Source: an uncultured Eubacterium sp.
GTDB taxonomy: Bacteria > Bacillota > Clostridia > Peptostreptococcales > Anaerovoracaceae
Direction of reading: 5' to 3'
Assembly (NCBI GenBank): GCA_937966095.1
Contig: CALCKF010000038.1
Span: 1 to 28,238, forward strand
DNA length: 28,238 bases
The position numbers and the translations under genes were made by a program. Numbering within the stretch: the first letter of the stretch is position 1; each line of letters starts with the position of its first letter. The notes below the pieces were generated by a model. It saw only the letters and a list, made by a program, of their open reading frames with translations, did not search any database and was not told where the DNA came from. This document shows, one piece after another, positions 1-8,421 of this stretch.

Positions 1-1355
1 TCTATATCGACAATACCCTGTATGTAATACTTGCAGGAGGATATGCAGCATCCCTCTGGGATATGGGGAGTGCCGGAGAATTTGCGATAAAAGCTATAAT
101 GATAATAGTGTTTACCTACATAAATGTGAGAGGTGTCAGAGATGTAGGTATAGTTAGCACGATATTGTCTATTCTTGTAATGGTCGCATTTGGACTTGTT
201 GCGATATGCGGATTTATGAATTGGGGAGAAGGCACAGATATATCTTTCCAGATAACAGCATATGAGGCAGAAGGAATAAGCGATTGGTTCTTCTTTATAG
301 CAGGAGGCATATCGATAGGCATGTGGATGTACTCGGGATATGAATCAATGTCCACGATAGCGGGAGAAGTTGCAAACCCTCAGGTCATACCTAAAGGCAC
401 ACTTATAACGGTACCTCTCATCATGGCTGTATATATACTGCCTACAGTAGCCGGGCTAGGTTCACTCGGAGAGTGGACAAAATGGGGAACGGAAGCCGGA
501 AGTGTAGGATATGCCGATGTTTGCGAGACTTTCTGGGGTCCTGCAATGGGTATATTTTTCGTAATAGTTGCGATACTGGCCCAATGCTCCATATATAACA
601 CATATATCGCATCAGGATCGAGAGGATTCTTCTCCCTGGCGGACGATCATCTTGCTCCTCCTATACTGGTTAAATGTGATAAAAAGCATGGAGTGCCTTA
701 TATATCTGTACTGTCGGTCGGAGTAGTCAACCTTATATTGTGCATGCTTCCATTCGGTTTCATCATTGTGCTTGATGTATGCCTCCTTGTAGCATCGTAT
801 ATCATGGTATATATCTCGGCTATGATACTGAGAAAGAGAATACCGAAGGATGAATACAAGTTCAGGATACCTGGAGGATATGGATTCCTTGCGGTAATAT
901 GTATAATACCTATATGCGTGGCTATATTTGCTTTTTTCATCAATGGATCCGACTATTATCTCGGCGGCATGGTGGGAATAATAACAGGCCCTGTGCTTTA
1001 TATCATCTGGAGAAAGCTGTACGGCGGTCTCACTAAAAAGGATCCTGTTAAGTATCCTGTGAATCCTAAGACAGGTCTTGCTATAGGTGATACGAAGAAA
1101 ATGTCATTCCTGTTTTTGCTTATGACTATAATGAATGTTGTTGCATGTATATTCATGCCTTGGTATGAGGGATGGGGTACGGAAGACTCCTGGGGATCCG
1201 GAGACTATTTCGACGGCATTCTGGAGAATTTTGATGTAGATGTAATTGTAGGGGCTATAGGTACCGGACTTTACATACTTACAGCAGTATGCGCGGCTGC
1301 ATGTATAGTGTTTTATCTGATTTCACGAAAGGTGGAGCCTGTGAAGCACAGTTAA
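1..1355 (+). CDS. APC-superfamily amino acid/polyamine transporter, 5' end outside window
   Basis: This is an integral membrane permease with a run of hydrophobic helices. The reading frame is open from base 3 to the stop at 1353-1355, so the gene starts upstream. By comparison with the complete paralogue at 12322, about 110 N-terminal residues are missing. Shared landmarks are YIDNTLYVILAGGY at the start, the YESMSTIAGEV..PQVIPK block, and YIASGSRGFF. The STIAGEVxxPQ block and the IDN segment resemble the polyamine:H+ symporter (PHS) branch of the APC superfamily, which includes the plant PUT/LHR1 proteins. Import of a polyamine or amino acid is therefore plausible, but the substrate cannot be read from sequence. 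Compared with the paralogue it lacks a loop of roughly 20 residues after PTVAGL. It ends just before a bidirectional terminator. Confidence 0.85.
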   Translation, partial: YIDNTLYVILAGGYAASLWDMGSAGEFAIKAIMIIVFTYINVRGVRDVGIVSTILSILVMVAFGLVAICGFMNWGEGTDISFQITAYEAEGISDWFFFIAGGISIGMWMYSGYESMSTIAGEVANPQVIPKGTLITVPLIMAVYILPTVAGLGSLGEWTKWGTEAGSVGYADVCETFWGPAMGIFFVIVAILAQCSIYNTYIASGSRGFFSLADDHLAPPILVKCDKKHGVPYISVLSVGVVNLILCMLPFGFIIVLDVCLLVASYIMVYISAMILRKRIPKDEYKFRIPGGYGFLAVICIIPICVAIFAFFINGSDYYLGGMVGIITGPVLYIIWRKLYGGLTKKDPVKYPVNPKTGLAIGDTKKMSFLFLLMTIMNVVACIFMPWYEGWGTEDSWGSGDYFDGILENFDVDVIVGAIGTGLYILTAVCAAACIVFYLISRKVEPVKHS

Positions 1356-1387
1356 ACCGTTAAGCGACTGTCATCATAATAATAAAT

Positions 1388-1424
1388 ATCAGAGGCGTGA
1401 CCGTTTTAAGGCCACGCCTCTGAT
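1388..1424. terminator. Bidirectional intrinsic terminator between convergent genes
   Basis: A perfect 12-bp inverted repeat (ATCAGAGGCGTG / CACGCCTCTGAT) encloses a 13-base loop. T-rich sequence follows on the plus side and A-rich sequence precedes it, giving a T-tract on the minus side. It lies between the transporter (plus) and the thioredoxin-reductase-like gene (minus) and could terminate both. Confidence 0.85.
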
Positions 1425-1437
1425 GCTTTTATCATAG

Positions 1438-2385
1438 CTATGAATCGGTGCGTGAATTCAGCCATTTTACTGCTTCAGAGGCGGATACAGCACCGTCTGA
1501 AGCTGCAGTTACCAGCTGCCGCAGCTGTTTAGACCGGCAATCACCTGCTGCAAATACGCCGGAAGCACTGGTATGACAGCTTTCGTCAGCTTTTATATAC
1601 CCGTTTTCATCCAGAATGACTGCATTTTCAAAAGGATGGTTCTGTGGTATCTGACCTATTGCAACGAACAAACCCTTTATATCGATAACTTCGGCAAACT
1701 CCGTCTGATCTGGCTCTGATGGAGCGCAAGATGCGAGTATCTCTATTTTTTCAAGAGAGGTTTTTCCGTATAAACCGATTATGCGGGTGTTGAACATTAT
1801 ATGGATATTGTCTGAGTCATATACGCGCTCGGATAATGAAGCATCTGCAGACAAGCGGCCGTTTCTGTGTATCAAATATACTTTTTTGCAGAGCAGAGAA
1901 AGATACAGTGCCTCTTCCAGAGCAGTATTGCCGCCTCCTGCCACAGCTGTCGTCTGACCTTTAAAAAAAGCACCATCGCAAGTAGCACAGTACGACAGGC
2001 CATGGCCTGTATATTTATCTTCTCCATCAAGACCGAGTTTTCTGTTTTTTGTTCCCGCCGCAATTACTACAGACCTTGTAAGATAAGATGCTGTGGTGCA
2101 GCATACTTCCCACATATTTCCAGAATGTTTTAAATCAATGACTTCATCTGAAATCTGTGATACATCTGTACGTTTTAGCTGATTATATAGCTCTGATGCA
2201 AATGAAGCGCCGTTTATGGATGAAAAGCCTGGATAGTTTTCTATTTCGGAAGTGGTTATTATTTGACCTCCGAAAAGGCTTTTTTCTATTATGAGAATAT
2301 TCTTCCCGGCACGATGTCCGTATATAGCGGCTGTCATTCCGGCGGTACCTCCGCCTATTATTATCATGTCATATATTTTATTCAA
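1438..2385 (-). CDS. trxB: Thioredoxin reductase-like FAD/disulfide oxidoreductase
   Basis: This is a 315-residue flavoprotein of the low-molecular-weight thioredoxin reductase family. It has an N-terminal FAD site GGGTAG (residues 11-16), a redox-active CATC (133-136), a second dinucleotide motif GGGNTA (150-155) and the C-terminal FAD motif GVFAAGDC. It normally passes electrons to thioredoxin in the cytosol. The frame stays open to an ATG at 2535, but that would add 50 residues unlike the family. I chose the TTG at 2385-2383 because GGAGG lies seven bases upstream and the protein then starts directly at the FAD fold. The usual NADPH 2'-phosphate motif HRRxxxR reads HRNGRLS here, so the electron donor is uncertain. 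A ferredoxin-dependent flavin thioredoxin reductase is one alternative. The gene stands alone, divergent from the ech operon. Confidence 0.85.
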   Translation of the reverse strand: MNKIYDMIIIGGGTAGMTAAIYGHRAGKNILIIEKSLFGGQIITTSEIENYPGFSSINGASFASELYNQLKRTDVSQISDEVIDLKHSGNMWEVCCTTASYLTRSVVIAAGTKNRKLGLDGEDKYTGHGLSYCATCDGAFFKGQTTAVAGGGNTALEEALYLSLLCKKVYLIHRNGRLSADASLSERVYDSDNIHIMFNTRIIGLYGKTSLEKIEILASCAPSEPDQTEFAEVIDIKGLFVAIGQIPQNHPFENAVILDENGYIKADESCHTSASGVFAAGDCRSKQLRQLVTAASDGAVSASEAVKWLNSRTDS

Positions 2386-2404
2386 AACTGTACCTCCGAA
2401 TAAA

Positions 2405-2432
2405 AGTATAAGTATCATTTTTTTACTGTAAA
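2405..2432 (-). promoter_or_regulatory. Possible promoter of the trxB-like gene
   Basis: On the minus strand, TTTACA (2432-2427) is followed after 16 bases by TATACT (2410-2405). Transcription would begin very close to the ribosome site, giving an extremely short leader. The match is fair and the sequence AT-rich, so this is tentative. Confidence 0.35.
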
Positions 2433-2483
2433 AAAGCCTGAAAAAGCGGGAATTTTCAGAGTATTCCGCATATTGGTTTATGC

Positions 2484-2513
2484 TTGATTCTTTAATACAT
2501 ATATATGTATAAT
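2484..2513 (+). promoter_or_regulatory. Sigma-A-type promoter of the ech operon with palindromic spacer
   Basis: TTGATT (2484-2489) and a perfect TATAAT (2508-2513) are separated by 18 bases. The predicted start near 2520 leaves a leader of about 45 bases before the AGGAGG of echA. The spacer and the first bases of the -10 box hold a perfect 16-base palindrome (2495-2510), a possible repressor site. Confidence 0.65.
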
Positions 2514-2564
2514 ATGTGTTAAGAAAATATCTCATCAGTTACAATTTATTATTAGGAGGATTAT

Positions 2565-4493
2565 ATGGGCACTTTACTTTTTCTTATTTTTTTCCCAATA
2601 ATTATTGCCTTGATTCTTTTAGTAAGCAAAGAGGATAAAGTCAGAGATGCTGTGGTAAAGATCGCTGCTGCTGTGATCGCTGCTGCATCAATCGTTATGG
2701 CTGTCCAGTATTTCAAGTCGGGTGGGACCACTTTTGCGTTCCATGCTGAGATCGTGAATTATATCATGATGATTATAGAAGCTCTGCTGGCTATATATAT
2801 AATTATCATAGGTATAAAGCACAAGAAATATCTGGCCTCTGTTTTTGCTGTGATCCAAACACCTTTGCTGATTTGGTTCGAGCTTACTAAAGGGCATGGC
2901 ATTGAAGTCCAGAACAACATGTATGTTGACAGACTTTCGATAATCATGATCCTGATTATTGGTATTATTGGCTCTTTGATCACTGTTTATGCACTGGGAT
3001 ATATGAAAGATTTCCAGCATCATCATGCAGATCAGAAGGACAGAAGACCTTGGTTCTTCTTCGTAATGTTTATTTTCCTTGGTGCTATGGTAGGCCTTGT
3101 GACATCAAATAATATGATATGGATGTATTTCTTCTGGGAGATCACCAGCCTGTCATCATTCTGGCTTATCGGTTTCACAAAGACGGAAGAAGCTACCAAC
3201 AATGCGTTCAGGGCATTGATAATGAACCTCCTGGGAGGACTCGGATTTGCTGTCGGCATAGTTATACTCGGTACGGTTTTCGGGACTATAGAACTCAGCA
3301 CTATGCTGATGATAGGAACTGTTTACGGGGAACTTATAGCTATACCAGCTGCATTTTTTGCGTTTGCAGGAATCACGAAGGCTGCTCAGATGCCATTCAA
3401 CAGCTGGCTGCTTGGAGCAATGGTCGCTCCTACACCTACATCGGCTCTGCTGCATTCATCTACAATGGTAAAGGCAGGAGTGTTCATGATAATAAAGCTG
3501 TCACCTGTACTGGGAATGGGCAACTTTGCCGGGATAATGACGATGATGGTAGGAGGAATAACATTCCTCATGGCATCGTTTGCAGCCATATCTCAGAGCA
3601 ATGCAAAGAGGGTACTGGCTTATTCGACTATTGCCAATCTCGGATTGATAGTAGCCTGCGGAGGTATAGGTACTGCTGAAGCTGTATGGGCAGGGATAAT
3701 GCTTATAATATTCCACGCAGTTACAAAATCACTGCTTTTCCTCTGTGTAGGTACTGCAGAGCATAATATAGGAAGCAGGGATATCGAAGATATGGACGGT
3801 CTGTTTATGAGAATGCCTAGACTGGCGGCATTTATGATGATCGGTATCGCAGGTATGTTCCTCGCTCCTTTCGGCATGCTGATATCCAAGTGGGCCGCAA
3901 TGACAGCATTTGTTGATTCGGGTAATGTTATACTGATAGGTATCATATGCTTCGGAAGTGCGGTGACCGCTTTCTACTGGATCAAGTGGATGGGAAAACT
4001 TTCAGCTATAGTTGCCAATGAGAAGAATATCCAGCAGAATGTACATAAGGAAGAATGGTTCGTACAGGGAACTCTTGTAGCGCTTACTGTATTTGTATGT
4101 CTTATCTTCCCTCTCGTATCAATGTATATGCTGGTTCCTTATCTTGAGACCGTATTCGGCGGCCTGTCTGCTACGGTGCTTTCCGCAAACAACATGATAA
4201 TAATGGTTATCATGCTGGTATTCATAATCCTTATAACAGGATTTGGGTTTGGAAAGTCCAAAAAGAAGATCGTGCCTATTTATCTTGCCGGTGTCAATGA
4301 AGGAGATAACAGGACTTATTACGGCTCTATGGGCAAAGACGTACAGTTCACATTGAGAAACTGGCATATGGAAAGATATTTTGGAGAAAAGAAGATGAAT
4401 ATCATAGGCGGTATACTGACTACTGCAATGCTGGTAATAGGCATAGGCATTATGATCGGAACGCTTGTTAGCTTGTTGGGAGGTGTTGCATAA
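2565..4493 (+). CDS. echA: Ech hydrogenase membrane subunit EchA (NuoL/Mrp antiporter-like)
   Basis: This 642-residue polytopic membrane protein belongs to the proton-conducting NuoL/NuoM/MrpA family and is the ion-pumping arm of the energy-converting hydrogenase. Family residues are visible. They are a glutamate in the helix WMYFFWEITSLSSFW (Glu192), a lysine in the GITKAAQMPFNSWL helix (Lys272) and a lysine in HSSTMVKAGVF (Lys303), matching the conserved membrane Glu/Lys chain of antiporter-like subunits. The start has AGGAGG at good spacing. The stop overlaps the echB start by one base (TAATG), which suggests translational coupling. The length fits EchA-type subunits. H+ versus Na+ use cannot be decided from the sequence. 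Confidence 0.92.
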   Translation: MGTLLFLIFFPIIIALILLVSKEDKVRDAVVKIAAAVIAAASIVMAVQYFKSGGTTFAFHAEIVNYIMMIIEALLAIYIIIIGIKHKKYLASVFAVIQTPLLIWFELTKGHGIEVQNNMYVDRLSIIMILIIGIIGSLITVYALGYMKDFQHHHADQKDRRPWFFFVMFIFLGAMVGLVTSNNMIWMYFFWEITSLSSFWLIGFTKTEEATNNAFRALIMNLLGGLGFAVGIVILGTVFGTIELSTMLMIGTVYGELIAIPAAFFAFAGITKAAQMPFNSWLLGAMVAPTPTSALLHSSTMVKAGVFMIIKLSPVLGMGNFAGIMTMMVGGITFLMASFAAISQSNAKRVLAYSTIANLGLIVACGGIGTAEAVWAGIMLIIFHAVTKSLLFLCVGTAEHNIGSRDIEDMDGLFMRMPRLAAFMMIGIAGMFLAPFGMLISKWAAMTAFVDSGNVILIGIICFGSAVTAFYWIKWMGKLSAIVANEKNIQQNVHKEEWFVQGTLVALTVFVCLIFPLVSMYMLVPYLETVFGGLSATVLSANNMIIMVIMLVFIILITGFGFGKSKKKIVPIYLAGVNEGDNRTYYGSMGKDVQFTLRNWHMERYFGEKKMNIIGGILTTAMLVIGIGIMIGTLVSLLGGVA

Positions 4494-5362
4494 TGGTTAT
4501 CAGCACGGTAATTTGGATAATTGTATACCTGATTTTTGCACCTCTGGTAGGCGGAATTCTGGCAGGACTGGACAGAAAGCTGTCCGCCAGGATGCAGCGA
4601 AGAGTCGGCCCGCCTGTTCTTCAGCCGTTTTATGATGTGTTAAAGCTTTTTGAAAAAGAAGACCAGACCGTAACGAAGGTACAGGATTTTTATGTACTGG
4701 TATTCGTAGTATTCGTGATAGCATCCGGGGCGGTTTTCTTTGGAGGCGGAGATCTTCTTCTGGTTATATTCACTCTAACGGTGGCAAGCGCATTTCTTAT
4801 CATTGCAGCATATTCATCCAACTCGCCTTATGCTCAGGTGGGAGCGGAACGTGAGCTGCTGCAGATGATGGCGTATGAGCCTATGGTTCTGATAACTGCA
4901 ATAGGATTCTATATGTATTGCGGAAGCTTTACTGTAAGAGATGTAGTCAGCGGAGTTTCAATGCCGTTCCTGCCTCTCATAGGTATATTTATAGGGTTTG
5001 TATTCATACTCACCATAAAATTCAGAAAATCACCTTTCGATCTGAGCATGTCACATCACGCTCATCAGGAGCTTGTAAGAGGACTTACCACTGAGTTTTC
5101 GGGAAAGACTCTGGGCTGGATCGAAATAGCACACTGGTATGAGAATATTTTCCTTCTTGGATTTGTATTCCTGTTCTTTGCCAACGGCACTGTATGGGGA
5201 ACAGTTATAGGTGTGGTAGTATGTATAGTTACTTATTTCTTTGAAGTACTTATTGATAACAGTTTTGCAAGGATGAAGTGGCAGTTTGCGTTTAAATCCG
5301 CGTGGATAGTCGCTCTCATATGCGGGATGATCAATATCTTCGTGTTGTATCTTATAGTGTAA
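4493..5362 (+). CDS. echB: Ech hydrogenase membrane subunit EchB (NuoH-like)
   Basis: This 289-residue membrane protein of the NuoH/complex I subunit 1 family anchors the hydrophilic hydrogenase module to the ion-translocating part. Two signatures are clear. RMQRRVGPPVLQPFYDVLKLFEKE is the family's GPxxxQPxxDxxKL loop, and SPFDLSMSHHAHQELVRGLTTEFSG is the conserved acidic cytosolic loop region. Several hydrophobic helices fill the rest. It overlaps echA by one base and is followed after 13 bases by echC, with AAAGGAGG in the gap. Confidence 0.92.
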   Translation: MVISTVIWIIVYLIFAPLVGGILAGLDRKLSARMQRRVGPPVLQPFYDVLKLFEKEDQTVTKVQDFYVLVFVVFVIASGAVFFGGGDLLLVIFTLTVASAFLIIAAYSSNSPYAQVGAERELLQMMAYEPMVLITAIGFYMYCGSFTVRDVVSGVSMPFLPLIGIFIGFVFILTIKFRKSPFDLSMSHHAHQELVRGLTTEFSGKTLGWIEIAHWYENIFLLGFVFLFFANGTVWGTVIGVVVCIVTYFFEVLIDNSFARMKWQFAFKSAWIVALICGMINIFVLYLIV

Positions 5363-5375
5363 AGGAGGTGTAGAA

Positions 5376-5864
5376 ATGTCATATGTTGCAAAATCACCAT
5401 GGTTGATCCATTATGACGGCTCGAGCTGCAATGGATGTGATATAGAAGTCTTGGCATGTCTTACACCTATGTATGACGTGGAAAGATTCGGTATAATAAA
5501 TACGGGAAATCCTAAACATGCAGATATATTCCTGGTAACAGGATCTGTTAACGAACAGAACAAGAATGTAGTAAAACAGATATATGAACAGATGCCTGAA
5601 CCTAAGGTAGTGGTTGCTGTAGGCATATGTGCATGTACTGCAGGCGTGTTCAAACAATGTTATAACATCCTTGGAGGAGTAGACAATGTGATACCTGTAG
5701 ATGTTTATGTACCGGGATGTGCTGCAAGACCGGAAGCTATAATAGACGGTGTTGTCAAGGGTCTGGGAGTCCTTCAGGAAAAAAGAGACAGGATGGCCGA
5801 TGAGACCGAAGAACAAGATATCGATGACAAGACGGAAAATGCTGAAGAAGGAGGGGAAAAGTAA
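5376..5864 (+). CDS. echC: Ech hydrogenase small subunit EchC (NuoB-like, [4Fe-4S])
   Basis: This 162-residue soluble subunit carries the [4Fe-4S] cluster nearest the NiFe centre. Likely ligands are Cys18 and Cys21 in SSCNGCDIE, Cys85 in VGICAC and Cys115 in VPGCAARPE. This is the pattern of group 4 hydrogenase small subunits and NuoB. The last 25 or so residues are very acidic (DETEEQDIDDKTENAEEGGEK) and lie beyond the conserved fold. It overlaps echD by one base (TAATG). Confidence 0.93.
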   Translation: MSYVAKSPWLIHYDGSSCNGCDIEVLACLTPMYDVERFGIINTGNPKHADIFLVTGSVNEQNKNVVKQIYEQMPEPKVVVAVGICACTAGVFKQCYNILGGVDNVIPVDVYVPGCAARPEAIIDGVVKGLGVLQEKRDRMADETEEQDIDDKTENAEEGGEK

Positions 5865-6223
5865 TGAGTGCAAGAGTATATGCCAAACAAAACTTTACAC
5901 CTGTAGAACTTTCCCAGCTTTTGGCAAAAGTCAAGGATCTGAAGGCAGATGGCTATAGATTCGGTCAGGCGTGTGCTACTGTTGTAGGTGATAAAATTGA
6001 GATAATATATTCATTTGACAAGGCACATGAGCTGATAAATCTGAAATTGGTTATTTCACAGGGAGAAGAAGTTGAAAGCATAACAGGCACCTATTGGCCT
6101 GCATTCATATATGAAAATGAGATGCATGATCTGTTCGGCATCCAGTTCAATCATATGGAACTCGACTATCAGGGAAACTTCTTTAAGGTTGCGGAACCTA
6201 CTCCATGGAATCCGAAGAAGTAG
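5864..6223 (+). CDS. echD: Ech hydrogenase subunit EchD (NuoC-like)
   Basis: This 119-residue subunit resembles the 30-kDa/NuoC family, which links the large subunit to the rest of the soluble arm. The signature lies in the segment YENEMHDLFGIQFNHMELDY (E..D.FGI.F). No metal-binding motif is present, as expected. Its start overlaps the echC stop. The stop is followed by AGGAAAGGAGG-like sequence leading to echE 18 bases later. The short length is typical of Ech rather than complex I. Confidence 0.88.
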   Translation: MSARVYAKQNFTPVELSQLLAKVKDLKADGYRFGQACATVVGDKIEIIYSFDKAHELINLKLVISQGEEVESITGTYWPAFIYENEMHDLFGIQFNHMELDYQGNFFKVAEPTPWNPKK

Positions 6224-6241
6224 GAAAGGAAGGTAATTAAT

Positions 6242-7324
6242 ATGGGTAAGAAAACTATTATTCCTTTCGGACCACAGCACCCGGTACTTCCGGAACCGGT
6301 TCATCTCGATCTGGTCGTTGAAGATGAGACCGTTGTGGAAGCCATCCCATCTATCGGATTTATCCATAGAGGACTGGAAAAGCTTGTGGAAAAAAGGGAT
6401 TACACCCAGATGGTATATGTTATAGAACGTATCTGTGGTATATGCAGTTTTGGTCATGGCTGGGGCGCATGTGCATCTATAGAGGGTGCCATGGATGTAA
6501 AAGTGCCTGAAAGGGCGGAGTATCTCAGGACTATACTGCATGAACTGTCAAGACTTCACAGCCATCTTCTGTGGCTGGGTCTCCTGGCTGATGCGTTCGG
6601 ATTTGAAAGTCTTTTTATGCACTGTTGGAGGATAAGAGAAACTATTCTCGATATTCTGGAGAAGACAACGGGAGGCAGAGTAATATTCTCCATATGTAAA
6701 GTAGGAGGACTCAGAAAAGATATAGACAATGAAACATTAAAGGAAATCTCATCGACTCTTCAGGGCATAAAGAAAGAAATAAAAGAGCTTACAGATGTAT
6801 TTATAGAGGATGATTCCGTTAAGAACAGGATGTGCGGTGTAGGAGTCCTTTCCAAGGAAGATGCAATGGAGCTTTGTGCTGTAGGCCCTGTGGCAAGAGG
6901 ATCAGGTATTGAGCAGGATATGAGACTCATTAATAATCATGGCGTTTACGGAGAGCTGGATTTTGAACCTGTTATCGAGGAAGCAGGCGACTGCTATGCA
7001 AGATGCAAGGTAAGGATAAGAGAAGTATTCCAGTCTATAGATCTTATTACAAAAGCTGTTGAAAAAATACCTGACGGTCCTGTAAGCGTTCCTGTAAAGG
7101 GTAATGTTAAGGGAGAATATCTCGTAAGACTTGAGCAGCCTAGGGGTGAAGCATATTACTATGCCAAAGGCGCCGATTCTAAATTCCTGCAGAGGATGCG
7201 TGTCAGAACGCCGACTAATATGAATATTCCTGCATTGGTAAAGATACTTCAGGGCTGTGACCTTGCAGATGTACCTATGATGGTATTGACGATCGACCCT
7301 TGTATCAGTTGTACAGAAAGGTAG
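6242..7324 (+). CDS. echE: Ech [NiFe]-hydrogenase large catalytic subunit EchE
   Basis: This 360-residue catalytic subunit of the NiFe hydrogenase large subunit/NuoD family reduces protons to H2 with electrons from reduced ferredoxin, or runs in reverse. Both NiFe-binding CxxC pairs are intact: Cys65/Cys68 in RICGICSFGH and Cys354/Cys357 in the final DPCISCTER. This separates it from complex I NuoD, which lacks these cysteines. The protein ends three residues after the last cysteine, so there is no C-terminal peptide for a maturation protease to remove. As I recall, that is also known for EchE and CooH. No hyp maturation genes lie in this window. Confidence 0.95.
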   Translation: MGKKTIIPFGPQHPVLPEPVHLDLVVEDETVVEAIPSIGFIHRGLEKLVEKRDYTQMVYVIERICGICSFGHGWGACASIEGAMDVKVPERAEYLRTILHELSRLHSHLLWLGLLADAFGFESLFMHCWRIRETILDILEKTTGGRVIFSICKVGGLRKDIDNETLKEISSTLQGIKKEIKELTDVFIEDDSVKNRMCGVGVLSKEDAMELCAVGPVARGSGIEQDMRLINNHGVYGELDFEPVIEEAGDCYARCKVRIREVFQSIDLITKAVEKIPDGPVSVPVKGNVKGEYLVRLEQPRGEAYYYAKGADSKFLQRMRVRTPTNMNIPALVKILQGCDLADVPMMVLTIDPCISCTER

Positions 7325-7334
7325 GTGAGAGTTA

Positions 7335-8348
7335 ATGGGAGCTTTTAAGATTGCAAAAACAGTATTAAAAAGCGTATTCAACAAGCCTGCGACTCTCATG
7401 TATCCTGTAGTGGAAAGAGAATGGCAGGAGAGGACAAGAGGCAGCATAGGTATAGAGGAAGATAAATGTATCCTCTGTGGCATATGCTCAAAGAGATGTC
7501 CTGCAGACGCTATAAACGTTGACAGAAAAGAAGGAAAGTGGGAGATTCACAGGATGCAGTGCGTCCAGTGTGGAGAATGTGTCGAGGCATGCCCTAAGGA
7601 CTGTCTTGTAATGGAACAGAAATATACGGAGCCTGATGTTGAAAAAGTCGTTGATGTATTTGATATCAAGATAGATAAGCCTGCTGCAGGAAGCGGAGGT
7701 TCATCAGAGGGTGATCTTGTCTGCAACAAAGACGAATGTGTATATTGCGGACTTTGCGTTAAAGCATGTCCTGCAGATGCACTCAAAGTGGATAGAAAGG
7801 AAAAGCTTTGGGATGTAGATAAAGAGGCATGTGTGAAGTGTGGAGCATGTGTGGATAAATGCCCTAAGAAATGTCTTTCGTTCGGTGAGGCAGACGGTGG
7901 CTCAGCTACTGCAGATACTGAGGATGAAAAGCTTATATGTGATCTTGATGAATGCGTATACTGCGGGCTTTGCGCAAAGAACTGTCCTTGTGACGCGCTG
8001 GAGGTAGACAGAAAGGAAAAAGTCTGGAAGGTAGATGATGAGGCATGTGTGAAGTGCGGAGCATGTGTAGACAAGTGCCCTAAGAAATGCCTTACCATAG
8101 GTGTGGAACAGACAGGCGGAGAAGAAAAAAACGAAGAGAAAGAAGAAATATCGAAGCAGTCTTCGATACCTGTAGTAGATGAGGAAAAATGCATTTACTG
8201 TAATGCATGCGCCAATGCCTGCCCTTGTGAGGCTATTTCAGCTGAAATGGACAACTGGACCGTAGACGAGGAAAAGTGTATAGGATGCGGGCAATGCGTA
8301 GATGTATGTCCTGCAGAAGCTATCGTTATGAAAGAAGCTGATGCATAA
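7335..8348 (+). CDS. echF: Ech hydrogenase ferredoxin subunit EchF, expanded to an eight-cluster polyferredoxin
   Basis: This 337-residue iron-sulfur protein is the last gene of the ech operon and should accept electrons from ferredoxin. Residues 1-44 are a NuoI/EchF-like N-terminal region. Four two-cluster modules follow, near residues 45-90, 135-180, 207-252 and 286-326, each with two CxxCxxCxxxC motifs. That makes eight predicted [4Fe-4S] clusters. Modules 2 and 3 are near copies (CVYCGLC...CPKKCL), and their DNA (7737-7880 and 7953-8096) is also repeated. Modules are joined by acidic or Gly/Ser-rich linkers. Common EchF proteins are much shorter with two clusters, so this looks like expansion by internal duplication. 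The last module is the most diverged. Confidence 0.9.
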   Translation: MGAFKIAKTVLKSVFNKPATLMYPVVEREWQERTRGSIGIEEDKCILCGICSKRCPADAINVDRKEGKWEIHRMQCVQCGECVEACPKDCLVMEQKYTEPDVEKVVDVFDIKIDKPAAGSGGSSEGDLVCNKDECVYCGLCVKACPADALKVDRKEKLWDVDKEACVKCGACVDKCPKKCLSFGEADGGSATADTEDEKLICDLDECVYCGLCAKNCPCDALEVDRKEKVWKVDDEACVKCGACVDKCPKKCLTIGVEQTGGEEKNEEKEEISKQSSIPVVDEEKCIYCNACANACPCEAISAEMDNWTVDEEKCIGCGQCVDVCPAEAIVMKEADA

Positions 8349-8372
8349 TTTAAAATCTTAGGTATATAAAAA

Positions 8373-8408
8373 ATACAGGCGGGTGGTTCTGACCCGTCTG
8401 TATATTTT
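8373..8408 (+). terminator. Intrinsic terminator of the ech operon
   Basis: A 12-bp stem (8373-8384 with 8392-8403, one G-T pair) with a seven-base loop is followed by ATTTTTC. It starts 25 bases after the echF stop and just before the rpmG promoter. Confidence 0.88.
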
Positions 8409-8421
8409 TCTTTAAAAATTC

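Noticed and set aside
2386..2535. N-terminal 50-residue extension of the trxB-like gene to an upstream ATG
   Set aside because: The extension precedes the GGAGG site and the FAD motif, and it covers the likely promoter. The TTG at 2385 explains the data better.
3119..3679. 186-codon frame overlapping echA in another frame
   Set aside because: echA has clear family motifs throughout. The alternative frame has none and no ribosome site.
7547..8194. 215-codon open frame antisense to echF
   Set aside because: It is a mirror of the repetitive Cys-rich coding sequence. The peptide is low-complexity Ser/His/Thr and has no ribosome site or family match.
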